A stretch of 21,561 nucleotides of DNA from CBDCUC01 sp965222485 (GTDB taxonomy: Bacteria > Pseudomonadota > Alphaproteobacteria > Rhizobiales > Hyphomicrobiaceae): assembly GCA_965222485.1 (NCBI GenBank), contig CBDCUC010000008.1, forward strand, positions 1-21,561, given 5' to 3'. Position numbers and translations under genes: made by a program. The notes below the pieces were generated by a model. The model had not been told where the DNA came from. It saw nothing but the letters and a program-made list of their open reading frames with translations, and made no database searches. Below, piece after piece: positions 15,334-21,561 of the stretch; position 1 is the stretch's first letter; every line of letters begins with the position of its first letter.

Positions 15334-15459
15334 AAGCGGTGACGGCCAACAATGATGTACCATTTACAAGCTCTAGGTAGTGGGCAAGCCTAACATCGCA
15401 GACAGGCGGTGTCCCCTCAGCCACCAGAGCACGAACAGAACAAAGGATGATGCCAAAAA

Positions 15460-15876
15460 ATGATTGCAAAGGTCCTCGCAGCGCTTCTCTTCACGATCGC
15501 AACCGTATCGGGTCTTAGCGCGCAGACCGCCGCACCGGAAGGCGCCCAGGTCTACTTTATTTCCCCCAAGGATGGCGATGAGGTCAAAAGCCCGGTCACA
15601 GTGCAATTTGGCCTGAAAGGAATGGGTGTCGCTCCAGCCGGCACTGACAATCCCAAGACTGGTCACCATCACCTTCTGATCGATAAGAAGCTGGAAAACT
15701 ACACCGACCCGATTCCCGCCGACGACAATCACAAGCACTTCGGCGGCGGACAGACGGAGACCACCATTGAGCTGGCGCCTGGCAAACACACGCTCCAACT
15801 CATCCTCGGCGACATGAACCACGTGCCCCACAAACCGCCGGTTGAGAGCAAGGTCATTACGATCACCGTAAAATAA
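15460..15876 (+). CDS. Periplasmic DUF4399 protein
   Basis: This is a 138-residue exported protein. The signal peptide is MIAKVLAALLFTIATVSGLSA with cleavage near LSA-QTA. The mature part is one DUF4399 domain with the His-rich motifs TGHHHLLID, DDNHKHFGGGQTE and LGDMNHVPHKPP. These regularly spaced histidines suggest metal binding, though the family has no established function. AAGGA lies upstream of the ATG. The gene is on the plus strand between two minus-strand genes (tlyA and dxs), so it has its own promoter and ends at the bidirectional terminator shared with dxs. Confidence 0.88.
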   Translation: MIAKVLAALLFTIATVSGLSAQTAAPEGAQVYFISPKDGDEVKSPVTVQFGLKGMGVAPAGTDNPKTGHHHLLIDKKLENYTDPIPADDNHKHFGGGQTETTIELAPGKHTLQLILGDMNHVPHKPPVESKVITITVK

Positions 15877-15897
15877 ATCTGCTGCCTGCAAAAAAGA

Positions 15898-15931
15898 GCC
15901 CCGGGCAACCAGTCGCACGGGGCATTTTTTT
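15898..15931. terminator. Bidirectional intrinsic terminator between DUF4399 and dxs
   Basis: GCCCCG (15898-15903) and CGGGGC (15918-15923) form the stem. A run of seven T follows on the plus strand, and an A-run before the stem gives a T-run on the minus strand. It can therefore end both the plus-strand DUF4399 transcript and the minus-strand dxs transcript, whose stop codon is 24 bases away. Confidence 0.85.
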
Positions 15932-15954
15932 GTTCACCTCGCCGCCAAGCGAAA

Positions 15955-17874
15955 TCAGGCGCGATCACCAAGTTCGCGCAAGCTGTCCGTGCGCCCCAAC
16001 GCATTGAATACGGTTTCGACAATTCCAGACGCAGCCAGACCAGCCTCAACATACATCTGGTCCGGCTTACCGTGATCGATAAAGCGATCCGGAAGCACCA
16101 TCGAGCGCACCTTCAACGCACCGCTATCCAGCAGACCCTCGCGTGTTAGATAGTGCAGCACATAAGACCCAAACCCGCCGACGCTTCCCTCCTCGACAGT
16201 TACGAGGACTTCATGCGAGCCCACCAGCCGCCGTATGAGTTCATGATCGAGCGGTTTGGCAAACCGAGCATCCGCGACAGAAACCGACAAACCGAACGCC
16301 GCCATCTGCTCGGCCGCCTTAAGGCATTCCTGCAATCGGGTCCCAAGAGATAGGAGCGCCACGGTGGAACCTTCCTGCACAATGCGCCCTTTGCCGATTT
16401 CCAACGGCACGCCGTGCTCGGGTAGGTCGACGCCAACGCCTTCGCCACGCGGATATCGAAACGCGCTCGGCCGGTCATCGATCGCGGCAGCCGTGGCAAC
16501 CATGTGTACGAGTTCCGCCTCATCGGCCGCGGCCATCACGACAAAATCGGGCAGGCAACCAAGATAAGCGATATCGAAAGACCCGGCATGTGTCGGGCCG
16601 TCGGCGCCGACAAGCCCCGCACGATCGATAGCGAAGCGCACTGGCAAGCGTTGGATGGCGATGTCGTGCACCACCTGATCGTAGGCGCGCTGCAGGAACG
16701 TGGAATAAATGGCTGCAAACGGTTTATAGCCCTCACAGGCCAAACCGCCGGCGAATGTCACCGCATGCTGCTCGGCAATGCCGACATCGAAAGTACGTCG
16801 AGGAAACGCCTCCCCAAACAGATCAAGCCCGGTTCCCGAAGGCATCGCGGCCGTGACCGCGACAATTTTCTCATCTTTTTCCGCTTCGGCGATCAAGCTT
16901 TTCGCAAACACCTTAGTGTAGCTCGGCGCGTTAGGAGCAGGCTTGACCTGCGCGCCCGTCACAACATTGAACTTGGCAACGCCGTGGTACTTGTCGTCGG
17001 CTTCCTCTGCCGGGGTATACCCCTTCCCCTTTTTGGTCACGACATGCACCAGGATCGGCCCCTGGTGCGCATCGCGAACATTCTTCAGGACGGGAAGCAT
17101 ATGGTCCAGGTTGTGACCGTCGATCGGACCTACATAATAAAAACCGAGTTCCTCAAACCACGTACCGCCCTGCCACAAATGGCGGGTGTACTCTTCCATT
17201 CGCGCGGCGCGGCGCTCCCAGCTTTTCGGCAAAGCGCGCGCAAGCTGCTTGGCAATATCGCGCATGTACAGATACGTACCACTCGACGTTATCCGAGCCA
17301 GATACGACGACATGGCGCCTGTTGGCGGCGCAATCGACATATCGTTATCGTTGAGAATGACGATAAGCCGCTCGTCTCGCGCACCGGCATTGTTCATTGC
17401 CTCATAGGCCATACCGGCGCTCAAGGCACCATCTCCGATGACGGCCACCACGTGGTTCTTGCCGCCGGTAAGATCGCGGGCGACGGCCATGCCAAGGCCC
17501 GCGGAAATCGATGTTGAAGAATGACCAGCACCAAAAGGGTCGAATTCACTTTCGGACCGCTTGGTAAAACCGGCTAGACCACCCGGCTGGCGTAGCGTGC
17601 GAATCTCATCGCGACGGCCGGTGAGGATCTTATGCGGATAGGCCTGATGCCCAACATCCCAAATCAACCGGTCGTGCGGTGTATTGAACACCCAATGCAG
17701 GGCAACGGTCAGCTCCACAACGCCAAGCCCGGCACCAAGATGCCCGCCTGTCACCGAAACGGCATCGATCGTTTCCTGCCGCAACTCCTCTGCAACTTGT
17801 TTAAGATCAGATTCAGGAAGCTCACGCAGCTCCGTCACCGACGATATCTGATCCAGCAGAGGCGTATTGGACAC
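15955..17874 (-). CDS. dxs: 1-deoxy-D-xylulose-5-phosphate synthase
   Basis: Dxs condenses pyruvate and glyceraldehyde 3-phosphate with thiamine diphosphate to make DXP, the entry to the MEP isoprenoid route and a precursor of thiamine and PLP. It is a cytoplasmic transketolase-like enzyme. Visible motifs are GGHLGAGLGVVELTVALH, WDVGHQAYPHKILTGRRD, GAGHSSTSISAGLGMA and the thiamine-diphosphate motif GDGALSAGMAYEAMNNAG...NDNDMSI. The central Pyr-domain stretch IAEQHAVTFAGGLA and DRAGLVGADGPTHAGSFD follow. About 639 residues is normal. Two GTG codons (17883 and 17874) can start it; I prefer 17874, which gives MSNTPLLDQI and has AAAAGG nine bases upstream. Confidence 0.97.
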   Translation of the reverse strand: MSNTPLLDQISSVTELRELPESDLKQVAEELRQETIDAVSVTGGHLGAGLGVVELTVALHWVFNTPHDRLIWDVGHQAYPHKILTGRRDEIRTLRQPGGLAGFTKRSESEFDPFGAGHSSTSISAGLGMAVARDLTGGKNHVVAVIGDGALSAGMAYEAMNNAGARDERLIVILNDNDMSIAPPTGAMSSYLARITSSGTYLYMRDIAKQLARALPKSWERRAARMEEYTRHLWQGGTWFEELGFYYVGPIDGHNLDHMLPVLKNVRDAHQGPILVHVVTKKGKGYTPAEEADDKYHGVAKFNVVTGAQVKPAPNAPSYTKVFAKSLIAEAEKDEKIVAVTAAMPSGTGLDLFGEAFPRRTFDVGIAEQHAVTFAGGLACEGYKPFAAIYSTFLQRAYDQVVHDIAIQRLPVRFAIDRAGLVGADGPTHAGSFDIAYLGCLPDFVVMAAADEAELVHMVATAAAIDDRPSAFRYPRGEGVGVDLPEHGVPLEIGKGRIVQEGSTVALLSLGTRLQECLKAAEQMAAFGLSVSVADARFAKPLDHELIRRLVGSHEVLVTVEEGSVGGFGSYVLHYLTREGLLDSGALKVRSMVLPDRFIDHGKPDQMYVEAGLAASGIVETVFNALGRTDSLRELGDRA

Positions 17875-17915
17875 CAGACCCACCCTTTTCGAACCTTTAG
17901 CTACCTATACGCCTT

Positions 17916-17946
17916 ATCATTGCCCCTTGGGGGCCGCTGCTGTCAA
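17916..17946 (-). promoter_or_regulatory. Possible dxs promoter
   Basis: On the minus strand a perfect TTGACA (17946-17941) is followed by AATGAT (17921-17916) after a long 19-base spacer. The spacer contains a small inverted repeat (GCCCC/GGGGC). It lies about 35 bases ahead of the dxs start. The rest of the 283-base gap to xseB shows no gene. Confidence 0.3.
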
Positions 17947-18157
17947 AGTCCATAGCGTCGCGCATATAGCCTTTCCTGCACCCCAGCGGGCAATGTGTTG
18001 CAACGCCAAGCCCGTGTGGGCGCCAATTCGCATTCCAGGCGGTCAGCACAGAGCCGGCAGCCATGATAGTTAGCCTGCGGGCAGACCCGAACGCTCAATT
18101 GCGATCTCCGGGGCCGATTGAACTTTGAAGAGACGTCCAAAATCAGGCGCTCTTGTC

Positions 18158-18424
18158 TCAGGACTTGTCGAGCGGCTCACGCCCGGAGGGTCTGCCATCC
18201 GCGTCAAGGGTGATTTTTTCCACCTTGGCTTCAGCCTGTTTCAAGAGTTTTTCGCAGCGGCCCTTAAGCGCCTCGCCCCGCTCATAGATCGCAATGCTTT
18301 CCTCAAGTTCGACGTCACCGCGCTCAAGCCGGCCGACGATACTCTCCAATTCCTTGAGCGCTCGCTCAAAACCCATTTCGGCGACATCCGCATTCGCAGC
18401 CGCATCCGCCTTTTTTGTGCTCAT
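18158..18424 (-). CDS. xseB: Exodeoxyribonuclease VII small subunit
   Basis: XseB is the small helical subunit of exonuclease VII, a cytoplasmic single-strand DNA nuclease. The 88-residue protein matches the family: GFERALKELESIVGRLERGDVELEESIAIYERGEALKGRCEKLLKQAEAKVEKI is the usual helical pair, preceded by an Ala-rich start and followed by a short tail with DADGRP. It lies between the HDAC-like gene and dxs on the same strand, an order seen in many alphaproteobacteria. The large-subunit gene xseA is not in the window. Confidence 0.95.
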   Translation of the reverse strand: MSTKKADAAANADVAEMGFERALKELESIVGRLERGDVELEESIAIYERGEALKGRCEKLLKQAEAKVEKITLDADGRPSGREPLDKS

Positions 18425-18539
18425 GATATTTTACCCATCCCGACATAGCGGCTTGTCGCCGATAGCGCGTATGCTCTCAACCGGACCCCAAAACGCTAAG
18501 CAAGAGCAAAGGACCACTTGCCCGCGACCAAGAAAGCGC

Positions 18540-19490
18540 TCACGCACCAACATCCATTAACGTGCGCACATGCACACCAACCGACTGTGCAAGGGCAGTG
18601 AGATTGTATCCCCCCTCAAGCATCGAGACCACACGTCCATTGCAATGGCGCTCTGCAACATTCGCCAACTGCTCGGTGGCCCACATGAAGTCCGCCTCAA
18701 CCAAGCGCGTACCAGCAAGAGGATCAGCCTCGTGCCCATCAAATCCCGCTGAAATCAAGACCAGGTCCGGCGAAAACGCGTTAAGCGCGGGCAAGACGCG
18801 CTCATTGAATGCCGTACGGAACTGTTCGCCACCGTCACCCTCGCGAAGCGGCGCGTTACAGATATTGCCGACACCTGTCTCATTGACCGCACCAGTGCCG
18901 GGAAACAACGGCATCTGGTGAGTTGAGCCATAAAAGAGGTCTTTATCGGACCAAAAGATCTCCTGCGTCCCATTGCCGTGATGAATATCAAAATCCACAA
19001 CCGCAACCCGCTCGGCTCCATGCTTGTCCCGGGCATAATGTGCTGCAATCGCGATGTTGGAAAAAATGCAAAAGCCCATCGCACGCGCCGATTCGGCGTG
19101 ATGGCCGGGCGGGCGGACCTGACAGAACGCGTTCTTGACTTTGCTCTGCGCGCTCATGACTTCGTCGACCGCCAGCATCCCGGCTCCAACCGAACGCAGC
19201 GCCGCGTCCCATGAGCCTGAAGACATCACCGTGTCAGGATCAAGGTATATTGACGGCGCACCAGCCTTCGGCGCCTGGCGCTCAATGGTATCGTAATACT
19301 CGCCTGGATGAACACGCCGGATGAATTCCGCCACATCATCACGCATCGGCGCTTGTTTCCTTGCAAGCGCGGAGAACACGTCATGTGCCAAAACTTTGTC
19401 TATCGCCCGCATCCGATCGGGCCGCTCGGGATGCCCTGCGCCCGTATCGTGATTGACGAAGCTTGGATGTGTAATCAGCAATGTTGTCAT
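18540..19490 (-). CDS. Histone deacetylase superfamily amidohydrolase
   Basis: This is a zinc-dependent deacetylase of the HDAC/acetylpolyamine amidohydrolase superfamily, class II-like. The catalytic His pair is in RPPGHHAE. The zinc ligands are in VDFDIHHGNGTQ and GFDGHEADPLAG. The transition-state Tyr is in EGGYN. The N-terminus TGAGHPERPDRM is also typical. All key residues are present, so it should be active. Bacterial substrates are small acetylated amines or unknown proteins and cannot be told here. The 316-residue length is normal. It is the first gene of the minus-strand group leading to xseB and dxs, with 115 bases to xseB. Confidence 0.93.
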   Translation of the reverse strand: MTTLLITHPSFVNHDTGAGHPERPDRMRAIDKVLAHDVFSALARKQAPMRDDVAEFIRRVHPGEYYDTIERQAPKAGAPSIYLDPDTVMSSGSWDAALRSVGAGMLAVDEVMSAQSKVKNAFCQVRPPGHHAESARAMGFCIFSNIAIAAHYARDKHGAERVAVVDFDIHHGNGTQEIFWSDKDLFYGSTHQMPLFPGTGAVNETGVGNICNAPLREGDGGEQFRTAFNERVLPALNAFSPDLVLISAGFDGHEADPLAGTRLVEADFMWATEQLANVAERHCNGRVVSMLEGGYNLTALAQSVGVHVRTLMDVGA

Positions 19491-19675
19491 TGTCTCAGCA
19501 CTTCTATCCGGCGGTCAAACATGGACCTTGAACCAAATTAGCCCTGTACAGGCGAATCGAAACAGGAAAACGCCGGTTACCACACGCCTCCCCCTACGGC
19601 CACTCACCCAATAATCGCACTGTTAACGAGCAGCCGCAAACTTGCTTGTCGCAGTATTCCAAGTTCCACATCACA

Positions 19676-20560
19676 TCATGGCATCAGCTTGGACATTGGT
19701 AGCAGCGTAACACCTTCCGGTGGCACACTATCGTCTGGCACGAAAAAGTCCGGAGCCAATGGGGCATTGGGATTGGCACGATATTTGTCAAAATCCGTAA
19801 CCCCGCCGACCTCGCTCAAAAACGAGTCGTCTATCAGAAAATTGCCCGTAAACGCCTTCGCATTTTGGCAAAAGACGAGATGCGCCGCATCGGCCATGAT
19901 TTCCGGCTTACGGGCCATGGCCATCATCTTTTCCCCTCCGACCACGTAGCGGATGGCCGCCGTTGCAATAACCGACCTCGGCCACAATGCATTGACGGCG
20001 ATGCCATCGCCCTTCAACTCCTCCGAAAATCCCAAGACACACAAACTCATTCCATATTTCGCAATCGAATACGCCACATGGCCGGCAAACCACCTCGCCT
20101 GCATGTCCAACGGCGGAGACAGCATCAGGATGTGAGGGTTGTCGGACTTGCGCAAATGCGGCAGACAGGCCTGCGATACGACGAACGTCCCACGCGTATT
20201 GACGCCAAACATAAGATCGAAACGCTTCGGGTCCGTTTTTTCCAATGGTGTAAGCGAAATAGCGGACGCATTGTTGACGCAGATATCGATGCCGCCGAAA
20301 GTTTCAACCGTGCGTGCCACGGCTTCAGCAACCTGCTCTTCCTGACGGATATCGCACACGAGTGCCAACCCCCGCCCGCCTGCGGCTTCTATCTTCTCGA
20401 CCGACTCGTGGACGGTCCCTTCAAGCTTGGCATGCGGTTCGGATGTCTTGGCAGCGACCGCAACGTTTGCTCCATCACGCGCAGCGCGCAGCGCGATTTC
20501 CAGGCCGATACCTCGACTGCCGCCCGATACGAATAACGTCTTGCCTGCCAACTCACCCAT
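19676..20560 (-). CDS. HSDL2-like short-chain dehydrogenase/reductase
   Basis: This is a classical SDR oxidoreductase of the HSDL2-like group, often loosely annotated as citronellol/citronellal dehydrogenase. The cofactor motif is SGGSRGIG near residue 12, an NADP-type pattern. NNAS follows, and the catalytic Tyr/Lys is in HVAYSIAKYGM. The substrate loop is ALWPRSVIATAAI. The C-terminal stretch TGNFLIDDSFLSEVGGVTDFDKY followed by DFFVPDD is characteristic of this group, so length 294 is normal. AGGA lies six bases ahead of the ATG. Fatty-acyl or terpenoid substrates are possible, but nothing nearby decides. Confidence 0.9.
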   Translation of the reverse strand: MGELAGKTLFVSGGSRGIGLEIALRAARDGANVAVAAKTSEPHAKLEGTVHESVEKIEAAGGRGLALVCDIRQEEQVAEAVARTVETFGGIDICVNNASAISLTPLEKTDPKRFDLMFGVNTRGTFVVSQACLPHLRKSDNPHILMLSPPLDMQARWFAGHVAYSIAKYGMSLCVLGFSEELKGDGIAVNALWPRSVIATAAIRYVVGGEKMMAMARKPEIMADAAHLVFCQNAKAFTGNFLIDDSFLSEVGGVTDFDKYRANPNAPLAPDFFVPDDSVPPEGVTLLPMSKLMP

Positions 20561-20625
20561 GACCGTTCCTACTCCGCAGTAACTTCATTACCCTATAACG
20601 TGGCAACGCAGCCAAAATGTTCTGC

Positions 20626-21561
20626 TTAACCCGCCACTTCTCCGCGCCACTTACGGCGAACAAACCGGAACGGAGCCATGATGATATTGAACAAATAAAC
20701 GACCAAAGTCACCATGAGTGCCGGTAGACCGGCCAATGGCAGGAATATGAGGACGAACGCCACCAAACGCGCGATACGCGCAGCATAAAATCCAGCAGCA
20801 CCGGAATATTCCCCCCGGGCTTCGGGCGGCCAGATACGAGCCCACCAACGCCTGGCAACACCTAGCCCCAAGAGCCCTGCTATTAAGCCACCCAAAAACA
20901 CATCCTGATAGGCCGCCGGCAGCCATGAAATCAGCCGTCCATCCCGCTCCTTCTGCCGATCACGATCCATCGCGTGGATATCGATCGCGGTCATGACGAC
21001 TTCGCCGGTTATTTCCGAAACGATATCGCCAAACCAGCCACTGACGCTTTCTTCCAGCGGAGCCAGTATTTGCCCGGAAGCGGGCAGCGGGCGCGCACTG
21101 ATGTGAACCCTGCCACCCTGCTGCAGCGAACCGCTCACAAAAAAACGCCGGTCGGGTCCCGCGATCGCAGATAGAAAGTCGCCATAGCTGGCTTCCCGTA
21201 ATGCGTCGGCCAATCGCGACACTTCCACTTTCTGCCACAACCAGTTGCGCCCACCAGGTTGACGTGACGAAGCGGCATGCACGACGACCAAATTAACGTC
21301 CGCTTCATTTGCCGCCCGCGTCAGGCGGTCAATCGCAATGCTCGTCTCAGAACTGCCCGCCGCCTTGTAGTAAAGCCGCCCGCCATCGACACGACCACTG
21401 ACCATCACTGTCTGACCGGGAAGATCGCCAAAGGCTTCCGCAATATGTGCCGGATCGAACGCATCGACCAACGCACTACCAGTTTTCGCATCCTTACCCG
21501 GCGCGGCGCGAAGACGGGCCGGTCCACCCGGTTTCAGCGCCACAACACGCATATCGAGCTT
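20626..21561 (-). CDS. Uncharacterised membrane protein, 5' truncated
   Basis: The frame is open to the window edge (K-L-D before the ATG at 21552), so the N-terminus probably lies outside. The visible 312 residues hold a soluble part of mixed alpha/beta look (VSGRVDGGRLYYKAAGSSE, RQPGGRNWLWQKVEVSRLADAL, RRFFVSGSLQQGGRVHISARPL). A hydrophobic segment (about 218-233) follows, then the loop RRWWARIWPPEARGEYSGAAGFYAARIARL and a long hydrophobic stretch (about 262-292), ending in a basic tail. I recognise no named domain. The motif RQPGGRNWLW and the WWARIWP loop should make good search probes. It is upstream of and on the same strand as the SDR gene, 65 bases away. Confidence 0.7.
   Translation of the reverse strand, partial: KLDMRVVALKPGGPARLRAAPGKDAKTGSALVDAFDPAHIAEAFGDLPGQTVMVSGRVDGGRLYYKAAGSSETSIAIDRLTRAANEADVNLVVVHAASSRQPGGRNWLWQKVEVSRLADALREASYGDFLSAIAGPDRRFFVSGSLQQGGRVHISARPLPASGQILAPLEESVSGWFGDIVSEITGEVVMTAIDIHAMDRDRQKERDGRLISWLPAAYQDVFLGGLIAGLLGLGVARRWWARIWPPEARGEYSGAAGFYAARIARLVAFVLIFLPLAGLPALMVTLVVYLFNIIMAPFRFVRRKWRGEVAG

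Noticed and set aside
15373..15918. 181-codon minus-strand frame
   Set aside because: Antisense to the DUF4399 gene, which has a signal peptide and family motifs.
16504..17517. 337-codon plus-strand frame
   Set aside because: It lies wholly antisense to dxs, whose motifs are unambiguous. Its composition is that of a shadow frame.
19865..20536. 223-codon plus-strand frame
   Set aside because: Antisense to the SDR gene, with no family character.
1..21561. tRNA, rRNA, CRISPR array, IS ends or phage genes
   Set aside because: No cloverleaf-like segment, regularly spaced repeats, transposase or integrase motifs were seen on reading both strands by eye.

Overview
The window is a stretch of alphaproteobacterial chromosome of moderately high GC, most likely from the Hyphomicrobiales (Rhizobiales) or a near relative. 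The evidence is the gene order and protein signatures: pdxH / RT0821-type surface antigen / fabI / histidine phosphatase / aroC on one side, and HDAC-family deacetylase / xseB / dxs / tlyA / RumA-type methyltransferase on the other. The species cannot be named from sequence alone. Nearly all genes are core or conserved accessory genes. I see no phage, IS element, integron, CRISPR array, rRNA or tRNA. Layout, left part (1-5000): a 5'-truncated SCO1/SenC copper chaperone; an MBL-fold hydrolase with a C-terminal winged helix; on the minus strand a membrane-anchored DUF1499 protein ending in a very basic tail; a secreted endonuclease/exonuclease/phosphatase (EEP)-like protein whose catalytic motifs all look lost; and pdxH (minus). 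Middle (5000-9300): two possible tiny ORFs, the surface-antigen-like protein, fabI, a histidine phosphatase closed by a clear hairpin terminator, and aroC after a long untranslated stretch containing a perfect 10-bp inverted repeat. Next (9300-12550): a two-gene YeeE/YedE sulfur-transport pair (minus), a stand-alone AAA+ ATPase, and a 0.67-kb stretch rich in short repeats that carries a small winged-helix-like ORF. Right part (12550-21561): the class III sirtuin cobB, then minus-strand rRNA/isoprenoid genes (RumA-type methyltransferase overlapping tlyA; dxs; xseB; HDAC-like deacetylase), with a plus-strand DUF4399 periplasmic gene set between tlyA and dxs and sharing a bidirectional terminator with dxs. 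Last come an HSDL2-like short-chain dehydrogenase and a 3' fragment of an uncharacterised membrane protein. Functionally the window covers cofactor synthesis (PLP by PdxH; DXP for isoprenoids, thiamine and PLP by Dxs), fatty-acid elongation (FabI), the last shikimate-pathway step (AroC), rRNA modification (TlyA, RumA-type), protein deacylation (CobB, HDAC-like) and sulfur import (YeeE pair). The observations most worth a second look are the degenerate EEP protein, the repeat-rich segment between the AAA+ ATPase and cobB, the palindrome inside the putative cobB promoter, and the aroC leader hairpin. I found no convincing new multi-gene system.
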